Shown here: piece by piece, positions 6,689 through 13,912 of the stretch | How the letters are laid out: the number at the start of each line of letters is the position of its first letter | Position numbering within the stretch: the first letter of the stretch is position 1 | Assembly (NCBI GenBank): GCA_002441865.1 | Contig: DJNY01000190.1 | Coordinates: 28,813 to 43,317, forward strand | Direction of reading: 5' to 3' | DNA from: Lachnospiraceae bacterium UBA6452 | Lineage (GTDB): Bacteria > Bacillota > Clostridia > Lachnospirales > Lachnospiraceae | DNA: 14,505 bases | Translations under genes and position numbers: made by a program | The notes under the pieces: generated by a model | The model's database searches: none | The model's input: only the letters and a program-made list of their open reading frames with translations | Told to the model about the DNA's origin: nothing

Positions 6689-7597
6689 TTACTCCAGTCC
6701 AAACTTCTTTGCGATCATCTCGTAGTTTGGCATTGGAACGCCTGCCCTGCGTCCCATGCGGACGGGTTCAAATACAAGACCTTCCAGCTCGGAATCCTTG
6801 CCTGCCCAGATATCACGCTGCATGGAGGTGGAAGCCTCCGGGGAAAGCGTATCCAGGATATCCAGATTGGTTTTTACGATATCCACGAGGAATGGAATCT
6901 CCATTGCTGTCGCAAGCGCATCCATTTCCTGCATACATTTCACGAAAAGCTCACGTTCTTCGCCAGCCTGCTGGAATACATCGGCTTTGGCATCATAATA
7001 AAGTCCGCAGGCTGCCATCGGTGCCACATATGCATATTTCTGAAAAGCATCTCTTGCAATATTGTCGGAGATGACAGCCTCAATTCCCGCCTGTCGCAGA
7101 TCCTTTGCGATGTCAAACATTTCCCTATTCGGCTCCTGCTCTTTTCTTGCACCGTATACAATACGGAAGATGCTGCCCTTCTGCAGGATCACCCCCGGCT
7201 CCTTGATCTCTGCTGCAATGTAGATACAGCCGTCAAGCACTGTCGGTTCCGGTAAAAGTGCCTGCAGCTTACTGCCTGTTCCGTAAATATTCAGGATAGG
7301 AATGATCACTGTATGGGCATCACTGTGTGCCTGCAGAAACGGCACAATATCCATAACAGAATAGCCTTTCACACAGACAAAGATCACATCGGCGATTCCT
7401 TCATAGTCATCTGCCACCATCGCATGTACCGGAACGGTGAAATCACCAAGATGCGGTGTTTCCATTTTAATGCCGTCCTTCTGCATCTTTTCCAGATGCT
7501 TTCCTCTTGCGATCACTGTCACGTCTTTTCCTGCTCTTGCCAGATATGCAGCGATGCTTCCGCCGCAGCCACCTGCTCCTACTATTACATAATTCAT
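6689..7597 (-). CDS. Ketopantoate reductase (PanE/ApbA) family oxidoreductase
   Basis: PanE enzymes reduce 2-dehydropantoate to pantoate with NADPH in coenzyme A synthesis. The 302-residue product has the family layout: an N-terminal Rossmann nucleotide-binding site VGAGGCGG (6-13), a conserved Lys in CVKGYSV (75-81), a helical C-terminal domain with a candidate catalytic Lys187 in FQKYAYVAPMAAC, and a substrate-side block STSMQRDIWAGKDSELEG (256-273). One departure is visible: the usual QNG-type motif is LNIYG (102-106), keeping Asn103 but losing the Gln and first Gly. Substrate could therefore differ from ketopantoate. A GGG-containing ribosome binding site lies about 8 bases before the ATG. 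It is last in the minus-strand run, 91 bases after ybaK, and no panB or panC is present. Family is firm, exact substrate is not. Confidence 0.85.
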   Translation of the reverse strand: MNYVIVGAGGCGGSIAAYLARAGKDVTVIARGKHLEKMQKDGIKMETPHLGDFTVPVHAMVADDYEGIADVIFVCVKGYSVMDIVPFLQAHSDAHTVIIPILNIYGTGSKLQALLPEPTVLDGCIYIAAEIKEPGVILQKGSIFRIVYGARKEQEPNREMFDIAKDLRQAGIEAVISDNIARDAFQKYAYVAPMAACGLYYDAKADVFQQAGEERELFVKCMQEMDALATAMEIPFLVDIVKTNLDILDTLSPEASTSMQRDIWAGKDSELEGLVFEPVRMGRRAGVPMPNYEMIAKKFGLE

Positions 7598-7688
7598 TCT
7601 GATTGCCCTTTCTTCTTACTTCTTTATTTTCCATTCATCCTATATGCATTTACGCACTTTCCTGTCTGCTGTGACGTTGCTTATCAGA

Positions 7689-8168
7689 CTATACCAATAT
7701 ATCCGCATAACTTCCGCCGCTTGCCTTGCACAGGTCATCCGGCGCAAGATTCATCTGACAGCCGATCCTGCCACCGCTGACATACACATCTGAAAGGGCC
7801 CTGGCACTGTCGCTGATAAATGTTTTGTACTGCTTCTTCATACCGATCGCCGTACAACCGCCGCGCACATATCCCGTTACCTGCGTGATATCCTTCACAT
7901 GGAGCATGGAAACAGATTTCACACCTGCTGCTTTTGCTGCCTTTTTGAGATCCAGCTCTGCTTCGATCGGCAGAACAAATACATAATACTGCTTGTCATT
8001 TCCCTGTGTGACAAGCGTTTTATACACCTTTTCATGAGGCAGCCCCAAATTATCCGCTGTCTGGATACCATCTACAAACTCATCACATTCATATGCCTGA
8101 TGCGTATACGGGATCTTCATCCTGTCGAGTATTCTCATGGCATTTGTTTTCACTTCTTTCTTTGCCAT
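7689..8168 (-). CDS. ybaK: YbaK/EbsC family Cys-tRNA(Pro) deacylase
   Basis: YbaK-type proteins hydrolyse Cys-tRNA(Pro) formed when prolyl-tRNA synthetase mischarges its tRNA, acting as a trans-editing factor. The 159-residue product has the usual length. It shows the conserved Lys50 in EKVYKTLV (46-53), the GYVRGGCTAIGMKK block (99-112) and an SGGRIGCQMNLAP segment (131-143) near the C-terminus, all typical of this subgroup. GAAGG sits 7 bases before the ATG. It lies 16 bases after the 61-residue small gene on the same strand, so the two are probably cotranscribed. Other INS-domain deacylases such as ProX are alternatives, but the GYVRGGCTAIGMKK sequence favours YbaK. Confidence 0.9.
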   Translation of the reverse strand: MAKKEVKTNAMRILDRMKIPYTHQAYECDEFVDGIQTADNLGLPHEKVYKTLVTQGNDKQYYVFVLPIEAELDLKKAAKAAGVKSVSMLHVKDITQVTGYVRGGCTAIGMKKQYKTFISDSARALSDVYVSGGRIGCQMNLAPDDLCKASGGSYADILV

Positions 8169-8184
8169 ATAATTGCCTTCTTTC

Positions 8185-8370
8185 TTATAATACTTTGTAC
8201 TGCATCCACTCGTAAATCAGCCGTGTACCTTCCATGATCGTATCCGGCAAAAGAGCACGCGCAACCAGTTTCGTTTCTTCTCCTTCGATACGCTCACCTT
8301 CTTCTGTTGTGCGGGCAAGATGCGCGTAATCGCCATCAATACTGTCTACAATATAATAAAATGTATTCAT
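8185..8370 (-). CDS. Small protein of 61 residues, possibly DUF3006-like
   Basis: A short acidic protein beginning MNTFYYIVDSIDGDYAHLA and ending in EGTRLIYEWMQYKVL. The pattern of an aromatic start, VDxIDGDYAxL and a later polar segment recalls DUF3006-type small beta-rich proteins, but I cannot confirm that without a profile search. It has no signal peptide or membrane segment. GAGGTG lies 9 bases before the ATG. Its ribosome binding site overlaps the end of an upstream 27-codon ORF, and ybaK follows after 16 bases. This tight packing argues that it is real. Function is unknown. Confidence 0.75.
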   Translation of the reverse strand: MNTFYYIVDSIDGDYAHLARTTEEGERIEGEETKLVARALLPDTIMEGTRLIYEWMQYKVL

Positions 8371-8378
8371 TTTTCATT

Positions 8379-8462
8379 TCACCTCTTCTTATTTGCGCAA
8401 GTTTCCTGCTTTCCCATATCGTATGTATCAAACAAAAGTTTTCTGTTCCATAGTGTAATCAT
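8379..8462 (-). CDS. Small ORF of 27 codons, possible truncated gene remnant
   Basis: The minus strand has AAGGAG 9 bases before an ATG at 8460-8462. The ORF starts MITLWNRKLLFDTYDMGKQE and stops at TGA (8379-8381), whose first bases overlap the GAGGTG of the next gene. It is 18 bases downstream of azlD. The start reminds me, from memory and unverified, of small Lachnospiraceae proteins that begin with a similar WNRK...YDM...KQ pattern and run roughly twice as long; the last seven residues look unrelated. It may be a genuine micropeptide, a translational-coupling leader, or the 5' remnant of a longer gene. The ribosome binding site and spacing are its best support. Confidence 0.4.
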   Translation of the reverse strand: MITLWNRKLLFDTYDMGKQETCANKKR

Positions 8463-8480
8463 TTATTTTCTCTCCTTGTG

Positions 8481-8834
8481 TCAGAAAATACATTGAATAA
8501 AGATCATATAGCAGACCGTTCCGCCCAATATGGACAACAGGGTATTGTGTTTCCACTTATGTAAGCCAACCGTCAGAAGAACCGCTGCAAGCTCCGGAAT
8601 TCCATGATTTCCTGAAAGCGGTGTCACACCTTTCAGACAGTATACAACCAGCATGCCCATGATTGCAAAGGGAAGCACCTCTCCCAGATACAAAACGATC
8701 GCCGGGGTATGCTTTTTAAATATCACAAACGGAGAGAAACGGATTGCCATTGTAACAAGTGCTGCAACTGCCACAATACCAGCCGCATGTCCCTGGCTGA
8801 TCGTACTGCCAGCCATACATCCTAAATATATCAT
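8481..8834 (-). CDS. azlD: Branched-chain amino acid exporter, small subunit AzlD
   Basis: AzlD pairs with AzlC to form a branched-chain amino acid exporter of the LIV-E type in the cytoplasmic membrane. The 117-residue product is strongly hydrophobic, with about four membrane segments (near 17-37, 47-67, 79-93, 98-115). It carries the family-like IRFSPFVIFKK motif (31-41) and GEVLPFAIMGMLVVYCLK (51-68). I chose the ATG at 8832-8834, which overlaps the azlC stop as ATGA. AAGGAG lies 10 bases upstream, inside azlC. A reading extended to 8861 would have no ribosome binding site support. The four-base overlap implies translational coupling and a 1:1 complex. Confidence 0.9.
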   Translation of the reverse strand: MIYLGCMAGSTISQGHAAGIVAVAALVTMAIRFSPFVIFKKHTPAIVLYLGEVLPFAIMGMLVVYCLKGVTPLSGNHGIPELAAVLLTVGLHKWKHNTLLSILGGTVCYMIFIQCIF

Positions 8835-9532
8835 ACTTTTGCGGCTCCTTTCTCCATCCATTTTTTCCCGATCAATAATGCGATCGTAATGCCGGTCATG
8901 GCTGGGATCAGAAAGTCATCTGCTCCAAATACAAGAAGACTGAGCAGTGAAAGCATAACACCGCAAAGTGCCGGAAAATGCTGCTTTGTTTTTTCCCACT
9001 GTTCCACAAAAATGACCACAAATAATGCTGTCATGGAAAATTCCACACCCGCTGAATTAAATGGAAGTGTGCTGCCTATGATACTGCCAAGCAGACTGCC
9101 CAATACCCAGTAAATCTGATCCAGCAGAGAGATCCAGAAATAATATTCATTCTCCTCTACTCCCTCCGGCAGTTCCACATCGCAGACAACCGAAAACGTT
9201 TCATCCGTAAGGGCAAAGATCAGATACGGCTTTTTTCTGCCCGCTTTCTGGTATTTTGTCAGCATCGTAATGCCATAAAATACATGGCGGATATTTACCA
9301 TCAGCGTCATGATCGCCGTAGCAGCCAGAGATGCACCGCTTCCCAGCAGATCGATCGTCACATACTGCATGGAACCTGCGTAAATACACAGGCTCATAAG
9401 GAACGCCCATATAAGCCCATAGCCCTGCTTTTGCAGCAGGATACCAAATCCCATACCAAGTACAATATAGCCTGTCATGATCGGGATTGATTTTTGAAAT
9501 GCATATTGTATTGTTTTCTTTCTGTTATTCAT
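8831..9532 (-). CDS. azlC: Branched-chain amino acid exporter, large subunit AzlC
   Basis: AzlC is the larger partner of the AzlCD exporter. The 233-residue product begins with a short charged N-terminus, then several membrane segments. Family landmarks are GYIVLGMGFGILLQ (21-34), YAGSMQYVTIDLL (51-63), the polar VNIRHVFYG motif (79-87) and ALTDETFSV (107-115). C-terminal membrane segments follow, ending in LIPAMTGITIALLIG. The ATG at 9530-9532 is only 4 bases after the stop of the 77-residue gene, and no clear Shine-Dalgarno is visible, so translation probably depends on coupling to the upstream gene. It overlaps azlD by 4 bases. Exported substrate specificity is from family knowledge only. 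Confidence 0.92.
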   Translation of the reverse strand: MNNRKKTIQYAFQKSIPIMTGYIVLGMGFGILLQKQGYGLIWAFLMSLCIYAGSMQYVTIDLLGSGASLAATAIMTLMVNIRHVFYGITMLTKYQKAGRKKPYLIFALTDETFSVVCDVELPEGVEENEYYFWISLLDQIYWVLGSLLGSIIGSTLPFNSAGVEFSMTALFVVIFVEQWEKTKQHFPALCGVMLSLLSLLVFGADDFLIPAMTGITIALLIGKKWMEKGAAKV

Positions 9533-9536
9533 CTGC

Positions 9537-9770
9537 TTATTTATTTTTCATAAGATCCTTCAGGCTTTCCATCAAAGCCAGATCAGAATCTTTTACTTTC
9601 AAATTTGTTGTGACCGGTTCTTCTCCCGGGCGTGTTACAGTCAGTTCCAAAATAGTCCCTTCTTCGATCGGGTGTGAAAACACGGTCTTTAAGAAGGAAA
9701 TTACCTTTGGATGATTTTGTTCAAACTGCGCCTTTGCGCTCATTAGTTTCATCAGTACTGCAGGATTCAT
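9537..9770 (-). CDS. Small soluble protein of 77 residues, conserved-looking, function unknown
   Basis: A soluble protein starting MNPAVLMKLMSAKAQFEQNH, with an amphipathic N-terminal helix, a central beta-like segment (ILELTVTRPGEEPVTTNLKV, about 40-59) and a C-terminal helix ending LMKNK. There is no signal peptide. I recall similar small proteins in other Clostridia but no named domain. AGGAG sits 10 bases before the ATG. It is the first gene after the etfA terminator, and its stop lies 4 bases before azlC, so azlC translation is likely coupled to it. Codon use and packing match its neighbours. Confidence 0.82.
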   Translation of the reverse strand: MNPAVLMKLMSAKAQFEQNHPKVISFLKTVFSHPIEEGTILELTVTRPGEEPVTTNLKVKDSDLALMESLKDLMKNK

Positions 9771-9800
9771 CTATCATATACTCCTATAAACTATTAGCGT

Positions 9801-9827
9801 TAAAACGGGAGATCTTTCGATCTCCCG
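9801..9827 (-). terminator. Intrinsic terminator of the butyrate operon, after etfA
   Basis: On the minus strand CGGGAGATC, a GAAA tetraloop and GATCTCCCG make a perfect 9-bp hairpin (9806-9827), followed at once by TTTTA (9805-9801). It lies 34 bases past the etfA stop and before the 77-residue gene. I see no strong promoter between it and that gene, so some read-through into the azlCD operon is possible. Confidence 0.85.
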
Positions 9828-9861
9828 CCTTTTATTTCATCTTTTCACAGATCACTTACCA

Positions 9862-10923
9862 TTATTTGTTAGCAAGCTCTGCTTTGATCTGCTCTGTAAG
9901 CAGTGGAACGATCTTATTCAGATCTCCTACGATACCGTAGTCAGCTACATCGAAGATCGGAGCATCTTCATCTTTGTTGATTGCGATGATGATGTCTGAT
10001 TCTTCCATACCGGCTACGTGCTGGATAGCACCTGAAATACCGATTGCGAAGTATACGTTAGGACGAACTGTCTTACCTGTCTGTCCAACCTGTAACTCCG
10101 GAGCCATTCCGTAGCTTTCAACAGCAGCACGTGAGCAGGAAATCTGTCCACCAAGTACTTCTGCAAGATCTTCCAGAATCTTGAAGTTTTCTGCAGATCC
10201 AACACCACGGCCACCAGATACTAAGATCTTAGCATCCATGATATCTTTGATGTCTGAAACAGCTTTGGAAATCTCAAGGATCTCTACATATCTGTTGTTT
10301 GGAGTAAATCCAGGATTGTAGTTGATCACTTCTGCTTTCTTTCCAGCTACCCTGTCAAGCTTCTGCATAACACCCGGACGAACTGTAGCCATCTGTGGGC
10401 GGTTGTCAGGACATGCGATAGTAGCGATTGTGTTACCACCGAATGCAGGACGGGTCATTAATAACTGGTTGTGTTTCTGCTCTTTTCCAGGAATTGGATT
10501 AACAGGGAAATCACCGATCTCCAGTAATGTACAGTCAGCTGTAAGACCTGTCTTAACTCTTGCTGAAACTGTAGGACCAAGATCACGACCGATAGCTGTT
10601 GCGCCAACTAACATGATCTCCGGCTTGTACTCATTGATAACAGAAGCAAGTGCATGTGCATATGGCTCTGTTCTGTAATTCTTTAATTCCGGATCATCAA
10701 CAACGATAACCTTGTCAGCACCGTACTCAGCAAGTTCATCTGCAAGACCAGCAACTCCTGATCCAAGTAAAACTGCAGTTACTTCTGTTCCTAACTTTTC
10801 TGCAAGTCTTGAACCTTCGCCGACAAGTTCGAATGCGATACCGCTTAATTTATTATCTACCTGCTGTGCAAAGACGAATACGCCTTTGTACTTTGCTAAT
10901 TCTTCTGCGTTCATTGCGCCCAT
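9862..10923 (-). CDS. etfA: Electron transfer flavoprotein subunit alpha
   Basis: EtfA with EtfB carries electrons between NADH, Bcd and ferredoxin. In butyrate producers this complex is expected to bifurcate electrons, coupling crotonyl-CoA reduction to ferredoxin reduction. The 353-residue product starts [21 protein letters not shown]. The C-terminal FAD-binding domain is clear: [49 protein letters not shown] and [21 protein letters not shown]. There is no N-terminal ferredoxin domain. I chose the ATG at 10921-10923 because GAGGTG (10930-10935) is 6 bases upstream; an in-frame GTG at 10930-10932 is part of that ribosome binding site. It follows etfB after 17 bases and ends the operon at a terminator. 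Confidence 0.96.
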   Translation of the reverse strand: MGAMNAEELAKYKGVFVFAQQVDNKLSGIAFELVGEGSRLAEKLGTEVTAVLLGSGVAGLADELAEYGADKVIVVDDPELKNYRTEPYAHALASVINEYKPEIMLVGATAIGRDLGPTVSARVKTGLTADCTLLEIGDFPVNPIPGKEQKHNQLLMTRPAFGGNTIATIACPDNRPQMATVRPGVMQKLDRVAGKKAEVINYNPGFTPNNRYVEILEISKAVSDIKDIMDAKILVSGGRGVGSAENFKILEDLAEVLGGQISCSRAAVESYGMAPELQVGQTGKTVRPNVYFAIGISGAIQHVAGMEESDIIIAINKDEDAPIFDVADYGIVGDLNKIVPLLTEQIKAELANK

Positions 10924-10940
10924 TTTATTCACCTCTTAAA

Positions 10941-11726
10941 TTAGATAATGTGCTTTGTTTTTAATGCGTCTACAATAATCTTAGCTGCTTCATCAGCTGT
11001 GTCTGGAGTAAATTTCTCACCAGCACCCTTACGTACCTTATCAGAAGCTCTTGCGATCTTTGTTGGAGATCCCATCAGACCGATATTGGAATCATCAACA
11101 TCGATCAGATCTGCTCTGCCAAGTGTTGTAATTTCTGCATCACAAGCATCGAAGATTCCGCCCGGAGTCATGTAACGAGGCTCATTTAACTCAGAAAGAG
11201 CTGTGATCAGACATGGCATTTTGGCTTTCAGCATATGATATCCGTCTTCATACTGACGTTTTACGATAACGCTGTCACCTTCAACCTTGATATCTTCTGC
11301 ATAAGAGATGATCGGAAGATTTAAGTGCTCTGCGATCTGTGGACCAACCTGCGCTGTATCACCATCGATAGCCTGACGGCCTGTGATGATCAGATCATAT
11401 TCCATTCCTCTAAGTGCACCTGCGATAGTGGTAGATGTTGCCCATGTGTCAGCACCACCTAATACTCTATCTGTGATCAGAACGCCCTTGTCAGCTCCCA
11501 TAGCCATTGCTTCACGAAGAACGTCAGCAGCCTTTGGAAGACCCATTGTTACAACAGTAACTTCAGCGCCTGTCTGATCCTTGATTCTAAGAGCAGCTTC
11601 AAGACCTGCCTTATCATCCGGATTCATAATTGTGAGCATTGCAGCTCTATTTAATGTACCGTCCGGGTTGAACTGTACGCCACCCTTTGTATCAGGTACC
11701 TGTTTAATACAAACAACGATTTTCAC
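10941..11726 (-). CDS. etfB: Electron transfer flavoprotein subunit beta (GTG start)
   Basis: EtfB binds the nucleotide of the electron transfer flavoprotein and, in bifurcating complexes, the flavin that accepts electrons from NADH. The 261-residue product begins with KIVVCIKQVPDTKG, standard for the family, and carries the loop GRQAIDGDTAQVGPQIAEHL (116-135) and LSELNEPRYMTPGGIFDA. The start codon is GTG at 11724-11726, set 8 bases after a perfect AGGAGG (11735-11740); no ATG is available. The last base of the bcd stop codon overlaps this ribosome binding site, implying tight coupling. Gene order bcd-etfB-etfA is that of clostridial butyrate operons. Confidence 0.96.
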   Translation of the reverse strand: MKIVVCIKQVPDTKGGVQFNPDGTLNRAAMLTIMNPDDKAGLEAALRIKDQTGAEVTVVTMGLPKAADVLREAMAMGADKGVLITDRVLGGADTWATSTTIAGALRGMEYDLIITGRQAIDGDTAQVGPQIAEHLNLPIISYAEDIKVEGDSVIVKRQYEDGYHMLKAKMPCLITALSELNEPRYMTPGGIFDACDAEITTLGRADLIDVDDSNIGLMGSPTKIARASDKVRKGAGEKFTPDTADEAAKIIVDALKTKHII

Positions 11727-11739
11727 AGTATGTTCCTCC

Positions 11740-12912
11740 TTATTTCAAAAGATTAGCTGAAATTACCATACGCTGAACTTCTGAAGTTCCTTCGTAGATC
11801 TCGGTAATCTTAGCATCACGCATCATACGCTCTACATCGTACTCTTTGATGTAACCGTAACCACCATGTAACTGAACACATTTTGTTGTTACTTCCATAG
11901 CAACTTCTGCTGCACATAACTTAGCCATAGCAGCTTCTACAGAATAAGAAGTCTTGTGATCCTGCTGATACTGCGCTTTCTTCATAGCAGCCTTGTATAC
12001 TAATAACTTAGCAGCTTCTACCTTTGTAGCCATATCTGCTAACTGGAACTGTGTATTCTGGAACTGTGCAATGGAACGGCCGAACTGCTTTCTTTCCTTT
12101 ACATAGTTGATTGTTGTCTCAAGAGCACCTTCTGCAAGACCAAGAGCCTGCGCAGCGATACCGATACGTCCACCATCCAGTGTATGCATTGCGATACCAA
12201 AGCCTTTGCCCTTAGCGCCTAAGATAGCATCTGCAGGGATACGGCAGTCTGTGAAGATCAGCTCGTATGTGGAAGAAGCACAGATACCCATCTTGTTTTC
12301 TTTTGTACCGAATGTAAATCCAGGTGTTCCTTTTTCTACGAGGAATGCAGAAATCTCTTTCTGAATACGACCACGTTTCTCGATCTTACCTGTTACTGCG
12401 ATGATTACATAAACATCAGCTTCTTTACCGTTTGTAATGAAACATTTAGAACCGTTTAATACCCATTCGTTTGTTGCTTCATCAAATACAGCCTTTGTCT
12501 GCTGACCCTGTGCATCTGTACCAGCACCAGGCTCTGTTAAACCGAAAGCGCCAAGCTTCTTACCTGAGCAAAGATCCGGTAAATATTTGGCTTTCTGAGC
12601 GTCTGTACCGAATGTCTGGATCGGATCTACACAAAGAGATGTATGAGCAGATACGATAACACCTGTTGTACCGCAAACTTTTGAAAGCTCTTCAACACAC
12701 ATAGCATATGTTAAAGGATCACAGCCCTGTCCTCCTAATTCCTTCGGAACAGGAATACCCATAAAGCCTGCTTTAGCCATTTTTTCTACTGTTTCTCTTG
12801 GAAATCTGTGTTCTTCATCGATTTCCTGAGCAAGTGGCTTAACTTCATTTTCGGCAAAATCTTTAAATAACTGTCTTGCCATTTCATGTTTCTTACTTAA
12901 AGTGAAATCCAT
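11740..12912 (-). CDS. bcd: Butyryl-CoA dehydrogenase
   Basis: Bcd reduces crotonyl-CoA to butyryl-CoA using FAD and electrons from EtfAB. The 390-residue protein is a full acyl-CoA dehydrogenase, slightly longer than the roughly 380 residues usual in Clostridium because of small loop insertions near 145-215 and 320. Visible signatures are EELSKVCGTTGVIVSAHTSLC near 73-93, GAFGLTEPGAGTDA, the ERKQFGRSIAQFQ segment, LHGGYGYIKEYDVERMMRDA, and the catalytic Glu374 in EIYEGTSEVQR. GGAGGA precedes the ATG by 9 bases. It lies 37 bases after hbd and 13 bases before etfB. Association with etfBA identifies it as the short-chain enzyme of butyrate synthesis. Confidence 0.96.
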   Translation of the reverse strand: MDFTLSKKHEMARQLFKDFAENEVKPLAQEIDEEHRFPRETVEKMAKAGFMGIPVPKELGGQGCDPLTYAMCVEELSKVCGTTGVIVSAHTSLCVDPIQTFGTDAQKAKYLPDLCSGKKLGAFGLTEPGAGTDAQGQQTKAVFDEATNEWVLNGSKCFITNGKEADVYVIIAVTGKIEKRGRIQKEISAFLVEKGTPGFTFGTKENKMGICASSTYELIFTDCRIPADAILGAKGKGFGIAMHTLDGGRIGIAAQALGLAEGALETTINYVKERKQFGRSIAQFQNTQFQLADMATKVEAAKLLVYKAAMKKAQYQQDHKTSYSVEAAMAKLCAAEVAMEVTTKCVQLHGGYGYIKEYDVERMMRDAKITEIYEGTSEVQRMVISANLLK

Positions 12913-12949
12913 TTTTTAATTCCTCCATATTTATAGTTCAGCGCAAAGC

Positions 12950-13822
12950 TTACTGTGCATCTACAGGTGTCTTTGTACGGTCTGCATTGTATACATAGAA
13001 ACCTTTTCCGCTCTTCACACCAAGATTGCCGCCACGTACCATCTTGCGGATCAGTGGACATGCACGATACTTGCTGTCGCCTGTCTCATTGTAGAGAACG
13101 TCCATGATAGCAAGGCAGATATCAAGACCTACGAAATCACCGAGTTCAAGAGGTCCCATTGGATGATTAGCACCAAGCTTCATAGCTGCATCGATACCGG
13201 CGATATCTGAAACACCTTCCATCTTGATGAAAGCAGCTTCGTTGATCATTGGGATCAGGATACGGTTTACTACGAAACCGGCAGCTTCATTTACCTGTAC
13301 AGGAGTCTTGCCGATCTCTTCAGCGATCTTCTTGATAGCATCTACTGTTTCAACCGGTGTGTTTACACCTGCGATCACTTCTACAAGCTTCATTCTGTCA
13401 GCAGGATTGAAGAAATGCATACCGATCATAGGACGTGTTAAGCCATTTCCGATCTCTGTGATAGAAAGAGAAGATGTATTGGAAGCGAAAATACATTCCG
13501 GCTTGGCAATCTTGTCAAGCTCAGCAAATGTTGTCTTCTTAACTTCCATATTTTCAAATGCAGCTTCTACGATCAGGTCGCAGTCTGCACACAGGTTTTC
13601 CTTTAAACCAGGTGTGATGCTGTTTAAGATTGCATCTACCTTATCCTGTGTCATTTTTCCTTTTTCTACAAGTCTTGCATAGCCTTTAGCGATCTTATCC
13701 TTGCCGCCTTCAGCCCACTCCTGCTTGATATCGCAGAGAGCTACTTCATAACCGTCAACCTGGGCAAATGCTTTTGCAATACCCTGACCCATGGTTCCTG
13801 CACCAATAACGCCAACTTTCAT
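12950..13822 (-). CDS. hbd: 3-hydroxybutyryl-CoA dehydrogenase
   Basis: Hbd reduces acetoacetyl-CoA to 3-hydroxybutyryl-CoA. The 290-residue product has the Rossmann motif GAGTMG (7-12), with acidic Asp31 at the end of strand beta-2 suggesting NADH rather than NADPH. SNTSSLSITEI (114-124) and the catalytic His136 in GMHFFNP, with Glu148 in KLVEVI, form the expected His-Glu pair. GFVVNRILIPMINEA and NHPMGPLELGDFVGLD follow in the C-terminal domain. I chose the ATG at 13820-13822 with AAGGAGG 7 bases upstream; an upstream in-frame ATG at 13861 would have to read through that site. It is second after crt, with a hairpin in the intergenic gap. Confidence 0.96.
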   Translation of the reverse strand: MKVGVIGAGTMGQGIAKAFAQVDGYEVALCDIKQEWAEGGKDKIAKGYARLVEKGKMTQDKVDAILNSITPGLKENLCADCDLIVEAAFENMEVKKTTFAELDKIAKPECIFASNTSSLSITEIGNGLTRPMIGMHFFNPADRMKLVEVIAGVNTPVETVDAIKKIAEEIGKTPVQVNEAAGFVVNRILIPMINEAAFIKMEGVSDIAGIDAAMKLGANHPMGPLELGDFVGLDICLAIMDVLYNETGDSKYRACPLIRKMVRGGNLGVKSGKGFYVYNADRTKTPVDAQ

Positions 13823-13858
13823 TGTTGTGCCTCCTTTAAATATTTGTTTATCTTTACC

Positions 13859-13895
13859 CACACATGGCTGGCAGGAATTCTGCCAGCCCGGTGTG
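13859..13895 (-). other. Strong hairpin in the crt-hbd gap
   Basis: GGCTGGCAG (13866-13874) and CTGCCAGCC (13880-13888) pair perfectly over a 5-base loop, and CACAC-type bases outside (13859-13863 with 13891-13895) add 5 more pairs after a small internal loop. There is no T tract on either strand, so this is not a standard terminator. A site for mRNA processing, stabilisation or partial attenuation between crt and hbd is more likely. Confidence 0.6.
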
Positions 13896-13912
13896 TATAT
13901 TACCTGAATAAA

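Noticed and set aside
10924..10932. GTG start for etfA at 10932
   Set aside because: That GTG forms part of the GAGGTG ribosome binding site that serves the ATG at 10923.
13823..13861. Longer hbd start adding 13 residues
   Set aside because: The extension would have to translate through the strong AAGGAGG site, and the Rossmann fold begins right at the downstream ATG.
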